A DNA stretch of 64,000 nucleotides from positions 54,556 to 118,555 of the forward strand of contig JANYAE010000001.1 of the NCBI GenBank assembly GCA_025355105.1, given 5' to 3'. The notes beneath the pieces are model-generated. The model was not told where the DNA came from, did no database searches, and saw only the letters and a program-made list of their open reading frames with translations. Both the position numbers and the translations under genes were made by a program. The stretch comes from Pseudomonadota bacterium (GTDB lineage Bacteria; Pseudomonadota; Gammaproteobacteria; Steroidobacterales; Steroidobacteraceae). Positions 29,794-39,130 of the stretch are shown here, piece after piece (within the stretch, counting starts at the first letter, position 1; every line of letters begins with the position of its first letter).

Positions 29794-30309
29794 TTAGCCA
29801 GGGTTCGGGCCACGGTAGGCCCGCTCTTTCTCGATGACCGCGAGCGACATCTTGCCGATGTCCGCGGCGGTCGCCGCCATCATGATCTTCTTCAGCAGGC
29901 TGTACGGCAGGCCCTTGTCGGCCATCACCGTCACCTCGCGCGCGGTCGGATCGTTGGACTGGAGCAGCGTGCTCTTCGCGGTCTCGCTGCGCAGGCTCGC
30001 CTGCAGCGAGTCGCGCGCGGCGGCCACGTCGGCCTCGATGTCCGCGACCGATGCGGTCGCCATGCCGTTCACGAAGATCGTCTCGCGCGTGATCATGAGC
30101 ACCGTCGATTCGTGCGGTCGCGACTCCGAAACCGACTGCGGGATCGAGATGTTCTTGGTGTTCGGCAGGATCTCGTAGTCGGCCGTGTGCACCAGCATGT
30201 ACACGACCAGAATCACGAGCATGTCGATCATCGGGACCAACGCCGGCATGCCGTGGCCGCGGTGGTGGCCGCCGGGCCTGCGATTGCGCTTCAGCCGTGA
30301 GCCAATCAT
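29794..30309 (-). CDS. ExbD/TolR family protein, second copy
   Basis: A 171-residue inner-membrane protein with one N-terminal membrane segment preceded by PALVPMIDMLVILVVYMLV. The Asp in this segment (MIDML) is the family proton-channel residue. The periplasmic domain follows, with a C-terminal KGLPYSLLKKIMMAATAAD that is typical of ExbD/TolR. Its start overlaps the preceding ExbD gene by four bases. Two non-identical ExbD proteins in a row suggest a mixed ExbD complex, as seen in other Ton-like systems. Confidence 0.87.
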   Translation of the reverse strand: MIGSRLKRNRRPGGHHRGHGMPALVPMIDMLVILVVYMLVHTADYEILPNTKNISIPQSVSESRPHESTVLMITRETIFVNGMATASVADIEADVAAARDSLQASLRSETAKSTLLQSNDPTAREVTVMADKGLPYSLLKKIMMAATAADIGKMSLAVIEKERAYRGPNPG

Positions 30310-30818
30310 GTCGGCGCGTCTCCGAGCGAAATCTGCGGGAACAGCTCACCGCGGGCCGGCTGGCCGTCGAGGGTTCCTTCGTAGGACTTCACGGCATCCA
30401 TCGTCGCGATGATCGTGTCGTAGGGAATGTTCTGCTCGAGCAGCACTGTCGCCGACTTCATCTCTGGAAACCGTGACTTGACCCGCGTCAGGTACGAATT
30501 GAGCCCGTCGTAGTCGTAGCCGCCGTCGGCGGCGTTCGGAAACGGCTGCAGCGGACCCGAGTTCTTGTCCTGCACGACCAGGCCGTCCTTGCGGACCACG
30601 ATCTCGAGCACCAGCCCCTCGGGCAGCGAGAGGGGCTCGGAGCTCTGCGCCGGCAGGTTCATCTCGACGATGTGCGTCTTCGAGAACACTGCGGTGAAGA
30701 TCAGGAAGAACAGCAGGATCGTGAAGATGTCGAGCATCGGAACGATATTGATATCGTTCCGACCCTTGTATCGCGCATGGTTGCGCGATTGCCTGCGGGC
30801 GATCGACGATCCGCTCAT
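30306..30818 (-). CDS. ExbD/TolR family protein, first copy
   Basis: A 170-residue protein with a basic N-terminus and the membrane segment INIVPMLDIFTILLFFLIF, which carries the conserved Asp (MLDIF). A periplasmic domain with LVLEIVVRKDGLVVQDKNSG follows, and the end has VLLEQNIPYDTIIATMDAVK. It overlaps the ExbB-like gene upstream and the second ExbD gene downstream by four bases each. Confidence 0.87.
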   Translation of the reverse strand: MSGSSIARRQSRNHARYKGRNDINIVPMLDIFTILLFFLIFTAVFSKTHIVEMNLPAQSSEPLSLPEGLVLEIVVRKDGLVVQDKNSGPLQPFPNAADGGYDYDGLNSYLTRVKSRFPEMKSATVLLEQNIPYDTIIATMDAVKSYEGTLDGQPARGELFPQISLGDAPT

Positions 30819-31531
30819 GCCCGCGCCCCGCGGACCTCGCCGGTCCGGGCCGCCGGAGCGCCCGCCACGGCCGACGCCGGCGTCTCACCACCGGCGCGCT
30901 GCTGGCGCTCGGTCAGCGCATTCAGGAACTTCACGCTTGCGACTTCGAGGCTGTCGACGATGTTGGTCGTCTTCGTCTCGAGGTACAGGTGCGAAAGCAG
31001 CAGCGTGATCGCGACCAGCAGACCGAGTGCCGTGTTGTTCATCGCGACCGAGATGCTGGCCGACAACAGGCTCGCTTTTTCAGCCGGATTCGCCTGCGCA
31101 ACCGCGGCGAACGCGTTGATCAGGCCGAGCACCGTGCCGAACAGGCCCATCAGCATGCCGATGTTGGCGAGCGCGGCGAGATAGTGAGTGCGCCGCTCGA
31201 GGTGCGGAATGACCTCGACCAGGCTCTCCTCCATCGCTTTCTCGATGTCCTCGCGACGGCGGGCCGTCGTGATGCGGCTCAAGCCGTAGCGCATGACCTG
31301 GGCCAGCGCGGTGTCCGAATCGGACACGGCGTTGGTGGCCTGCTTGAAGTTGCCCGCCTCGAACAGCGGCTGCAACTCGTCCCACAGGCGCTTGTTGCCG
31401 GTGCCAACCTTCATCAGGTAGGCAAAGCGCTCAATGGCGATGACCAGGCCGATCGCCCAGATCAAGGCGATGGGGTACAGGAAGAAACCTCCCTGCTTGA
31501 AAAAGTTCACGATTGTGTCGTAGGCATGCAT
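30815..31531 (-). CDS. MotA/TolQ/ExbB proton channel family protein
   Basis: A 238-residue inner-membrane protein with a first membrane segment (GGFFLYPIALIWAIGLVIAIERF), a cytoplasmic domain (residues about 40-130) and two further segments. The channel signature lies in LAALANIGMLMGLFGTVLGLINAF and SISVAMNNTALGLLVAITLLL. With the two ExbD proteins it should form the proton-driven motor that powers the AgmX/TonB-like protein. It overlaps the first ExbD gene by four bases; the gap to the upstream gene is 81 bases, the largest inside the operon. Confidence 0.9.
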   Translation of the reverse strand: MHAYDTIVNFFKQGGFFLYPIALIWAIGLVIAIERFAYLMKVGTGNKRLWDELQPLFEAGNFKQATNAVSDSDTALAQVMRYGLSRITTARRREDIEKAMEESLVEVIPHLERRTHYLAALANIGMLMGLFGTVLGLINAFAAVAQANPAEKASLLSASISVAMNNTALGLLVAITLLLSHLYLETKTTNIVDSLEVASVKFLNALTERQQRAGGETPASAVAGAPAARTGEVRGARA

Positions 31532-31612
31532 CTCCGCTGCTCCATTCGATTCCGCGAGTTATGCCGGCTCGGCCGGTCCATTTCACTCAAGTTATGTTAC
31601 GAATACCGTGGC

Positions 31613-32095
31613 TTACTTCTCAGGCTGCGGCCCGGGCGCGCGACCTGTGATGTGCGTCTCGCCCTTGGCCCGGTCCGGGGTCAGGGCGTTGAAATAGTCG
31701 ACCTCCCGCCGGAACACCTCCCGGTCCACCGGCTGCAAGGCCTCGTCGACCAGGCTATTGACCGGCCGCCCGGCCAGATCGCCGATGTCCGAACGCTTCC
31801 AAGGCACGATCACCATCACCTTCGGCAGCTCGCGGTTGCCCGTGATCTGCGTCGTCTCGAGCTCGAGCCGGTCCATGGCCTTGCCGGCCTTCTCCGGCGC
31901 TCCGCTCTCGGCCTTGGCAGCCGGCTTGCGCGGCCGCGTGACCGGCGCCGGCGTCGCCTTCACGGCCGGTTCCGCCTGCGCGACCGCCGCGGCCCGGGCG
32001 GCTGCCTGCTGATCCGCCGAGGGATCGTCTGCCGCGTACACCGGACCGAGCGCCGCGAGCACGCCGAGGATGGCGACGGCTGGGATGAGCTTCAT
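31613..32095 (-). CDS. Exported protein of unknown function
   Basis: A 160-residue secreted protein with a signal peptide (cleavage near VYA-AD), a low-complexity Ala/Pro/Lys region (residues about 22-70) and a more ordered C-terminal half. That half contains LELETTQITGNRELPKVMVIVPWKRSDIGDL. I do not recognise the family, though the VMVIVPWK segment looks like the conserved core. Its ATG overlaps the end of the 1,126-residue TPR gene by four bases, and it sits between the TPR genes and the ExbB-type motor, so it is probably a periplasmic part of that system. Confidence 0.75.
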   Translation of the reverse strand: MKLIPAVAILGVLAALGPVYAADDPSADQQAAARAAAVAQAEPAVKATPAPVTRPRKPAAKAESGAPEKAGKAMDRLELETTQITGNRELPKVMVIVPWKRSDIGDLAGRPVNSLVDEALQPVDREVFRREVDYFNALTPDRAKGETHITGRAPGPQPEK

Positions 32096-35000
32096 TGAGC
32101 CTCCGCGCGGGCGCTTTTCTGGCCGGCGTTCAGCCGCTGCCGGATCTCGGCGATCCAGGCGGACATCACCTTGTCCTCGCCGCCGGCCAGCGCAAGTGAA
32201 CGCTCGTACTCGCTGAGCGCCTCGGCGGGCTTCTGGACATATAGATCAAGCAGCACCCCGAAGTTGCGGTGCGCACGGGCGTCGTTGCCATCAAGCTCGA
32301 GCGCATGGCGGTAGGACTTCTCGGCGTCGGCGAACTTGCCGAGCTGCCGGTAGACGATGCCGAGCTGGGCCGCCGCGGCGGCACTCGACGGATGCCGCTT
32401 CAGCGCCTCGCCGAGCGCGGCTTCTGCCTCCGGCCACTGCTGGCCACGCGACAGCAGGATGCCGTGATTGAGCGGCGGGCCGGCCAGCGTCGGCGCCGCC
32501 GTCGCGAGCGCCACGAACTCCGAGTCCGCCTTCGAGCCGCCGTCACGCTCCGCGGCAGCGACGGCCTCCTGGAACCGCACCGCGATCGGCAGCGGCACGA
32601 CGGCAGCCGCCGCCGGCGCGCCCTTCCCCGCCGGCCCGGCCGGCGGTGCAGCGGGGATGGCGCCAGCGGCGGCGTCGATCACGAGTTCCTCGTTTTCCTC
32701 GGCCTTGCCGAAACGGGCTGGCTTCAGCTTCGCCAGGGCGGTGAAGCTCGCACGCACCGAGGTGTCGTAGATGCCCTGCGCGGCGCGCGCGGCATTGACG
32801 AGGTGGATGGCGATCGCCTTTTCCTCGAACGGATAGGCCTGCTCCTCGAGCAGCAGATCATACTGCTCGAGCTCCTCGCCGGCGAGGCTCCTGGGCCGCT
32901 CCGACTTCAATAGGTCGGTGCTGAGCTGACGGTAGAGCTCGGCCATCTCAAAGGTCGCGGCAGTGGACACTTCCGCGATCGCGTAGGCATCGGCGGCCTC
33001 GAGAGCCTTGAGCGCGCGCTGCATCGCGGTCCGTTTGGCCTCCAGCGACTTCTTGAGCGGCAGCACCAGCCGCACCGCGTTGAAGGCGTCACGCGTCGGC
33101 AGCGCGAGCTCGAGCGACGCCTTCGCGGCCAGATAGCGGCTGCGATCGGTACGCGCACCGCCCGCGCCCTGGTCGGACTTGATGATGTCCTCGAGCAGCG
33201 CCGCGCGCCGCGCCGCGTCGCCGCGCTGCTGGGCGAGATCGGCGAGCTTCTGCCGCGCCTCGAGCGCCGCCTCGAACGGTTGCGGATAGCGCTTGACGTA
33301 GCTCTCCCAGGCCGCGACGGTCTTGCCGACGTCACCCGACTTCTCGTACAGCATCGCGGCCTGCGACAGCGCCTCGCGCTGCACGTCGGCGCTGCCGCCG
33401 GGTGCGGTGGCGATGCGTTCGAACTCGACCGCGGCCGGGCCCGGTCGGCCGGCCTCGACGTAGGCCACCGCCAGTTTGCGGGTTACCTCCGGCTGCAGGT
33501 CGCTGGCCGGGAAATTGCGCCGGAACCCCTCCAGCACGTCGATCGCCTTGGGCCAGTCCTTGAGTCCGATGAGCAGTGCCGCGGCGTCGTAGTCGGCGGT
33601 CGCCCGGATCTTGGCGTGCGGCGCGAGCTGCGCCACGCGCAGGAAGTCGCCGACCGCGCCGGCTTCGTCGCCGGCCGCCTTGCGGGCCTCGCCCTGCTTG
33701 TACACGGAGGCCGCGACGCGCTCGTCGATCACCGCGCGCTGCGGGTCGTTCGCGACCAGCAGCGTCTGCACCTGCAGGTAGGCTCCCTCGGCCTTGTCGA
33801 ACTGACCGAGCTCGAACTGGCCGTTGGCGATGACGGTCCAGACGGTGCGCTGCTTCTCAACGTCGACCGGCGGCGTCCGCGACAGGACGATGTCGGCCAC
33901 GTCGATGGCCTTGGCGTAGTCCTTTAGGTCGTAGAACTCGCGTGCCGTGCGTACCAGTACCGGCGCGCTCTCCGGGTGATCCTGGAAGGTGGTCGCGAAG
34001 CGCAGGCTGCTGTCGAGTCCTTGACGGTGCCAGGCGCCCTTGGCCTCGCCCTGCAGGCTCGGCTCCTGCTTGTCGTAGGACACCAGCGCCGCGTAGCCCG
34101 CGGTCGCCGACTTGTCGTTCGGCGGATAGCCGTACGCCGTGTGCTCGTACTCGAGCGCGGCGTCGCGGAACTGGTGGCTTTCGAACAGCGTGTCGGCGAG
34201 CAGGTAGTTGGTCCCAGCCGCTTCCTTGTCGTCGGGGAAGGACTTCAGGAACTCGCGATACCAACGCGCGGCCTCCTGGTAGTCGGCCGGCTGCTTGCTG
34301 GTCTGCGCCTGCGAATGGTAGTAGGAGGCGAGGTCCTTGACGTTGGTCTTGAGTTCACGGACCACCAGCGGCGCGTCGGCCGGCTGTCGGTGTGCCCAGA
34401 AAGAGGATCCGAGCCGGTAACGCTCGACATACTCGCGCTTGCCGTCCAGCACCAGCGTCGCGAAGCCGCCGCGCTTGTAGGCGTCGATCGCCTGCATCTG
34501 CAGCAGCGGCGCACGATCGTGGTCAGGGTCGCGCTTGGCGAACGCCCGGTAGGCGTTGGCGCCGTCGGTCCAGCGCTCCTTGCTGACGTACAGGTCACCG
34601 AGCGTGCCATACAGCAGGTACGCGTACGGCTTCGCGCCGTGCCGCGCGAGAAACGCGTCGGCGCCCTTGGCGTCGTCCTCGAACGAGAAGGTGATGGCGC
34701 TGACGCGCAGCGTGTCCTCGACCAGCTCGCGCTGCGGTCGCGTGAAGCCCTCGATGTCGCGCTCCTTGCCCCGCGCGTCCATGAGCTTGATGTCGAGCAA
34801 CTTGGCGAAGGAGTCGAGCGCGGCCTCAGACTCGCCGCGCTTGAACAGCGCCCAGCCGTGCTTGTACAGGCTCTGCTCGTAGAACTCCGACTTCGCTCCC
34901 GACGCGATCACACGGGCGTAGGCGCCCTCGGCGTCGGCCCAGCGCTTGTCCATAAACATGATCTCGCCACGCCGGAACTGGGCCTCGTCGGTGTAACGGC

Positions 35001-35472
35001 TCGACGGATAGCGTTTGACGAGCCGGTCGAGCGTCGCCAGCGCCTTGTCGCCCTGCTGGTCGGCTTCGTACGCCCGCGCCAGCTGATAGAGCACGGCGTC
35101 GTTGCGCTCGTAGTCCGGATACGCGGCGAGCAGCTTCGTATAGAGGACGATCGCGTCCGCCGTGTCGAGCGGCGAACCCTGCGCCAGCTCCTTCTCGATG
35201 CGGTTGAGCTCGCCGGCCTCGAGCTTGAGATCACCGAGCCGGCGCATCGCCTCGGCCCGCAGCGCCGCATCGCCACGCTCGAGATTGAGGAATTCCTGGT
35301 AGTTCTGGCGGGCCTTGTCGGAATTGGCCTCGTTCGGGCCGTCCGGCTGCACCTCGACCTGCCGTCCCTTCAGGTCGGCGATCGTCGGCTGCTTCTTCGG
35401 CGCGCCCGCGGCGACGCCGGCAGCGAGTGTCGCGGCGCAGACGATCGCCAGCACCGTGCCGATCCGGCTCAT
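32092..35472 (-). CDS. Large periplasmic tetratricopeptide-repeat protein
   Basis: A 1,126-residue protein with a signal peptide (MSRIGTVLAIVCAATLAAGVAAGA). Helical repeats run through most of its length. Clear TPR units include AIVLYTKLLAAYPDYERNDA, ALATLDRLVKRYPSSRYTDE and, near the C-terminus, AAAQLGIVYRQLGKFADAEK. The early repeats resemble those of BamD/YbgF and Tol-associated periplasmic proteins. A proline/alanine-rich linker at about residues 940-965 separates the main helical array from the last repeats. It overlaps the genes on both sides by four bases. It is probably a scaffold or arm in the periplasm working with the Ton/Tol-like motor. Confidence 0.85.
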   Translation of the reverse strand: MSRIGTVLAIVCAATLAAGVAAGAPKKQPTIADLKGRQVEVQPDGPNEANSDKARQNYQEFLNLERGDAALRAEAMRRLGDLKLEAGELNRIEKELAQGSPLDTADAIVLYTKLLAAYPDYERNDAVLYQLARAYEADQQGDKALATLDRLVKRYPSSRYTDEAQFRRGEIMFMDKRWADAEGAYARVIASGAKSEFYEQSLYKHGWALFKRGESEAALDSFAKLLDIKLMDARGKERDIEGFTRPQRELVEDTLRVSAITFSFEDDAKGADAFLARHGAKPYAYLLYGTLGDLYVSKERWTDGANAYRAFAKRDPDHDRAPLLQMQAIDAYKRGGFATLVLDGKREYVERYRLGSSFWAHRQPADAPLVVRELKTNVKDLASYYHSQAQTSKQPADYQEAARWYREFLKSFPDDKEAAGTNYLLADTLFESHQFRDAALEYEHTAYGYPPNDKSATAGYAALVSYDKQEPSLQGEAKGAWHRQGLDSSLRFATTFQDHPESAPVLVRTAREFYDLKDYAKAIDVADIVLSRTPPVDVEKQRTVWTVIANGQFELGQFDKAEGAYLQVQTLLVANDPQRAVIDERVAASVYKQGEARKAAGDEAGAVGDFLRVAQLAPHAKIRATADYDAAALLIGLKDWPKAIDVLEGFRRNFPASDLQPEVTRKLAVAYVEAGRPGPAAVEFERIATAPGGSADVQREALSQAAMLYEKSGDVGKTVAAWESYVKRYPQPFEAALEARQKLADLAQQRGDAARRAALLEDIIKSDQGAGGARTDRSRYLAAKASLELALPTRDAFNAVRLVLPLKKSLEAKRTAMQRALKALEAADAYAIAEVSTAATFEMAELYRQLSTDLLKSERPRSLAGEELEQYDLLLEEQAYPFEEKAIAIHLVNAARAAQGIYDTSVRASFTALAKLKPARFGKAEENEELVIDAAAGAIPAAPPAGPAGKGAPAAAAVVPLPIAVRFQEAVAAAERDGGSKADSEFVALATAAPTLAGPPLNHGILLSRGQQWPEAEAALGEALKRHPSSAAAAAQLGIVYRQLGKFADAEKSYRHALELDGNDARAHRNFGVLLDLYVQKPAEALSEYERSLALAGGEDKVMSAWIAEIRQRLNAGQKSARAEAQ

Positions 35473-37454
35473 TTGGCGCCGTCCGGAGGCGTAGGGTCCT
35501 CGGGCGCCGGCGCAGCCGGCGCCCGAGGCCGGTCGCCACGGTGCGCGTCGTTGTCGGACGCCTTGTCATAGATCGTGGCGAGCGAATAGCGCGCCTGCAG
35601 CGTGTAGGTCGAAATGCGATCCTTCTGCGATTCGAGCTCGCGGACCGCGATGTCGGCGAGGTAGTCCGCCTGCGCGCGCTGCAGCGCGGCAAGCCGGTCA
35701 CGCGCGGCCTCGATCCGCGGCCGCAAGGCCGCGATCTTGCCTGCGAACTCGCCGTTGCGGTCCGGCACGGCCTGCTTGGCCTCCTGGACCAGCGACCAGC
35801 GCTTCTCGGTCTCGCGCAGCGCTTGCGACGTCTCGCGCACGCCACGGTGCACTGCCCAGGCGCGCGCCTTGAAGCCGTCGTTCATCTGCCAGTAGAGGAC
35901 GCCGCGCACCAGTCGCAGCTTGTCGCGCGCGTCGTCAAGGTCCGGATCGGCGCCCGCGCCGGCGACCACGCCCTCCATCTGCTCGACCTGGGCCCACAGC
36001 TCGCGCTCGCGCGGCGTGCCGAGCGCCGCGACGTCGCCGTTGTTCTCGGCGCTGACCACGCGCGACTCGATTTCAGTGCGCCGCCGCTGCAGCTCCTCGA
36101 GGTCGACGCCGTCGAGCTTGGCGAGCACGGCGGGCAGCTTCGTGCCATAGCGTTCGCGCCGGGTGGCGAGCATGTCATCGAAGGCATCGACGCTGGTGGC
36201 CCAGCCGTCGAGGTTGCGCTCCATGTAGCGCAGCATGCGAAAGTTCTTCAGACCTTCCTGGAAGTCGTTCTGCGCCAGCAGGTGATAAAGGTAGCGAGAC
36301 TCCGGGGCGTCGGGCAGCGCCGCCAGCTGCCAGAACCAGCCGAGCTGGTTGCGCGACTCGTTCTTGACGATCGTCTCAAGCATGCCGCCGCGGCGGATCG
36401 CGGCGATCGACTCGTCGAGGCGACCGGTCTCGGTGCCGAACTCGCGAATGGCGGCCTCGTAGTACTCCGCCGCCTGGCGATTGGCGTTCAGCTTGCCGAA
36501 TGCATACGGCACCGCCAGGTAGCTCTCCTGCACCGCCGAGTCGAGCATGTTGCGGCCGTGCAGCTCGAGCCACGGCACCAGCGCCTCGCGGTACTGCTGC
36601 GAGTCGCTCGCCGCCCAGCCGACCCCCAGAAGGGCCTTGGTCGACAGCGGGCCGTCGAGGCGGACACGCTCGAGCACCGGCCGCGCATCCGCCGGGCGCT
36701 TGAACTGCAGGTAGGCGTAGCCGAGCGCCAAGTTCGCCTTGTCGCGCAGCGCATCGAGCTCCTTGTTGGTGCGCTCGAGGCGGCCGATTTCGTCAAGCAG
36801 CCGCGCGCCATTTTCGAGCTGGCCGCTGCGCACGAAGGCCACGCCGAGGTTGAACTTGGCGTAGGCCTGCCAGATGATCGGGCCCTTCCAGTTGTCGAGC
36901 ACCGCAATGGCGGCCGGGTACTTGCCCTGATACAGCAACGCCTGCGCCAGCAGCATGTGGCGCTCGGCGTCCATCGCCGGCGTCAACCCCGCCTTGCCGG
37001 ACGCGGCCAGGGCGCCGGCGGCCTTCTCGAAGTAGCCCCGCTGGTACCAGACCTTGCCGAGGAAGAAGCGCGCGCGGTCGCGTACCGGCTGCGGCACGTT
37101 CTTGCGGTCGAGGACCTCGGCGAAGATCTGGCCGGCCTCGCGGTGCTGGCCGAGCGACAGGTACAGTCCGCCGAGCAGCAGCTGCGCGTCCGCCTCGTGA
37201 TGCGCGAGGCGCCCGCTCTCCTGGGCCGCGGTCAGGCGGGTCAGGGCGGTGAAATAGTCGTCCTGATAGAAATAGAAGAGTACGTCGCCGTAGTACAGAT
37301 CGCGGACCTTGACCGGTGGCAGCGCCCCCGGCGTCGACGCCTTCTTCGGCGCAGCCGCGCCCGCGCCCGGCGCCACCGCCAGGGCGATCGCCAGCGCACA
37401 CACCCGCAGGCGCGCGCCGCAGCGGGCGGCGATGCCGAGTCGGCTCACTCCCAC
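35469..37454 (-). CDS. Periplasmic TPR protein
   Basis: A 661-residue exported protein with a signal peptide (residues 1-34, ending near GAGAAA). Repeats start after SVKVRDLYYGD-like sequence (VKVRDLYYGDVLFYFYQDDYF); TPR-type units include ADAQLLLGGLYLSLGQHREAG, RARFFLGKVWYQRGYFEKAA and AYAKFNLGVAFVRSGQLENG. The C-terminal third is rich in charged helices that could form a coiled coil (for example residues about 560-620). It overlaps the next gene by four bases and the preceding one by ten. It should act beside the large TPR protein; the family is recognisable but uncharacterised. Confidence 0.83.
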   Translation of the reverse strand: MGVSRLGIAARCGARLRVCALAIALAVAPGAGAAAPKKASTPGALPPVKVRDLYYGDVLFYFYQDDYFTALTRLTAAQESGRLAHHEADAQLLLGGLYLSLGQHREAGQIFAEVLDRKNVPQPVRDRARFFLGKVWYQRGYFEKAAGALAASGKAGLTPAMDAERHMLLAQALLYQGKYPAAIAVLDNWKGPIIWQAYAKFNLGVAFVRSGQLENGARLLDEIGRLERTNKELDALRDKANLALGYAYLQFKRPADARPVLERVRLDGPLSTKALLGVGWAASDSQQYREALVPWLELHGRNMLDSAVQESYLAVPYAFGKLNANRQAAEYYEAAIREFGTETGRLDESIAAIRRGGMLETIVKNESRNQLGWFWQLAALPDAPESRYLYHLLAQNDFQEGLKNFRMLRYMERNLDGWATSVDAFDDMLATRRERYGTKLPAVLAKLDGVDLEELQRRRTEIESRVVSAENNGDVAALGTPRERELWAQVEQMEGVVAGAGADPDLDDARDKLRLVRGVLYWQMNDGFKARAWAVHRGVRETSQALRETEKRWSLVQEAKQAVPDRNGEFAGKIAALRPRIEAARDRLAALQRAQADYLADIAVRELESQKDRISTYTLQARYSLATIYDKASDNDAHRGDRPRAPAAPAPEDPTPPDGAK

Positions 37455-38059
37455 TCCTTGACCTTGAACTCGGGCTGCAGCGCACTCTGACGGTCCGAGA
37501 TCTTGAGCTCGAGATACTTGGCGCCGACGCCCTTCTCGAACGACAGGTTCGCGCCGCGCTTGTAGTCGCGCTCGTGCGGGCCCTTGCCGGTGAAGAAGGC
37601 GACGAGCTCGTGCTTGCCGGTCTTCAGGTTGCCGATGAAGACGCGATGCACACCGCCGCGGTTCAGGGCCTCAACCTCACGATCCGTGTAGAGGTAATTC
37701 GCCACCTCCTTGTTGTCGACCTTGATCTGCACCGAGTCAAGCTCGAAGAAGGTGCCGACATCGAGCGACAGGAACACCGCGACCTGCGTGTTCGCGGGGA
37801 ACAACAGTTCCTCCTCGAGCATGAATAGGTCGCGGTTCAGGTCCAGGACCTCCTTCTTGAGGCCCTGCACCTCGCCGTCGAGGCTCTTGAAGTCGCCCCC
37901 GGTGGCGGTCGGCGCCGCCGGCGTCTCGGCCGCTGCCGCTGGCGCGGCCGCCGACGCCTCGGCCGCGGGCGATGCCGCGCCGGCCGGCATCGCGAGTGCG
38001 AGCAGGGCGCAGCCGACGGCAGTGCGCATGAACAGTTTGAAAGTATTGATGGTTACCAT
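37445..38059 (-). CDS. Exported protein, first gene of the Ton/Tol-like operon
   Basis: A 204-residue protein with a signal peptide (cleavage near PAGA-AS), an Ala/Pro-rich spacer (residues about 30-55) and a short helical segment, SLDGEVQGLKKEVLDLNRDL, likely a coiled coil. A beta-rich domain follows, with FLSLDVGTFFELDSVQIKVDN and HRVFIGNLKTGKHELVAFFTG. That domain looks like an immunoglobulin-like or PEGA-like fold, and I do not recognise the family with certainty. The ATG at 38059 was preferred because it begins the signal peptide. It overlaps the 661-residue TPR gene by 10 bases, so it belongs to the same transcript. Confidence 0.75.
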   Translation of the reverse strand: MVTINTFKLFMRTAVGCALLALAMPAGAASPAAEASAAAPAAAAETPAAPTATGGDFKSLDGEVQGLKKEVLDLNRDLFMLEEELLFPANTQVAVFLSLDVGTFFELDSVQIKVDNKEVANYLYTDREVEALNRGGVHRVFIGNLKTGKHELVAFFTGKGPHERDYKRGANLSFEKGVGAKYLELKISDRQSALQPEFKVKEWE

Positions 38060-38229
38060 CGTCCGAGCCTTTCTGGTCATGCGCGCGTACGCGCGCCAGT
38101 AATCCAAAGCAGCCAGCTGGGCAGCCTGAGTGCCGAGTGCCGCGCCCGGCGACGGCGGGATGACCCCCTGCCGCAGTCGAGCATCGCCAGTGCAATCCTT
38201 GGGCTGTCCATTGCGTTCTCCGAAGTCGA

Positions 38230-38805
38230 CTATTCGTCGAGCAGCTGCCGGACCTCGGTCACGAGGTCGGCGTCCGTGGCGGCGTCGAGCTCACCGTGCG
38301 CGTAGCGCACGATCCCGGCGCGATCGATCAGCAGCGTCAGTGGCACGTCGGGAACCGAGAAGCGCCGACCGAGGGCCTTGTCCTGGTCGACGCCGTTGCG
38401 GAATTTCGCTCCGACCGCGTGCACCAGGTCGGTGGCGCGCGCCGCGTTGTCGTCGAGACTGATGCCGACCACGACCAGTCCGGTGCGCGCGTAGGTCGCG
38501 TCAAGCCGCGCCAGACGCTCAAGGTAGGTTCGGCACGACCCGCACCAACTGGTCCAGAATCCGACCACGACGACCTCGCCGCGCCGCTCGGACAAGCGAA
38601 AGTTCCGTCCGGCACCCGCAAACAGCCGCTGCACGATCTCGGGCGCCGGCTTGCCGAGCAGCGGATGACGCGCCGCGGGATTCGCCGCGCTCGAGGTCAA
38701 GACGGCGCCGCCGAGCGCAAGCGCAAGCGTGACGCACGCCGCGCTGCGCCGGAACCGGGCATTCAACAGGAACTGCGGCTGCAACACCGTCGCCTCGAAC
38801 TCCAT
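38230..38805 (-). CDS. TlpA-like thioredoxin-fold protein
   Basis: A 191-residue exported thiol-disulfide protein. A hydrophobic segment (residues about 22-40) precedes a thioredoxin fold with the redox motif WCGSC in VVVGFWTSWCGSCRTYLERL. The cis-Pro loop is DVPLTLLIDRAGIVRYAHG. It ends 170 bases upstream of the Ton/Tol-like operon on the same strand, so it could be co-transcribed. Substrates may include the cysteine-containing exported proteins nearby, but that is inference. Confidence 0.87.
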   Translation of the reverse strand: MEFEATVLQPQFLLNARFRRSAACVTLALALGGAVLTSSAANPAARHPLLGKPAPEIVQRLFAGAGRNFRLSERRGEVVVVGFWTSWCGSCRTYLERLARLDATYARTGLVVVGISLDDNAARATDLVHAVGAKFRNGVDQDKALGRRFSVPDVPLTLLIDRAGIVRYAHGELDAATDADLVTEVRQLLDE

Positions 38806-39130
38806 AACGTCGAGCCCAGGGTACGCGCACAGATCGCGCGGCGAGCGCGGCCAGCGTCGCTCCGGCCGCCACGAAACAGGACGCGGCCACTCGCGGCAAC
38901 CCCGCTATCCGCGCCGCGACGGACCGGTAGCTTTGCGTCCTCGCCTCGCGACGAGTTTGCCCTTGGCAGATTTTGTAAAGCTCGCACGCACGCCGGACAC
39001 TGTCAACGCGCAGCAGCGAAGGAGAGTGATGGACGCTTCACAAAACCGTCCGTTCGCTGTTTTGAACGCGCGCACGTCGCCTTCTGGCGACAGGCGACGG
39101 TGCTTTCGCATGCGCGCAGCGTGAGGCACG
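38806..39130. other. Intergenic region, no gene seen
   Basis: A 325-base gap between two minus-strand genes. The stretch CTCGCACGCACGCCGGACACTGTCAACGC-like sequence near 38980-39010 contains nothing I can assign, and frames here are chance-like. It should contain the promoter for the TlpA-like gene. Confidence 0.35.

Noticed and set aside
31613..32095. The small exported protein as a Pal-like peptidoglycan-binding lipoprotein
   Set aside because: No lipobox and no OmpA-like motif are present, only a signal peptide and an unassigned core.
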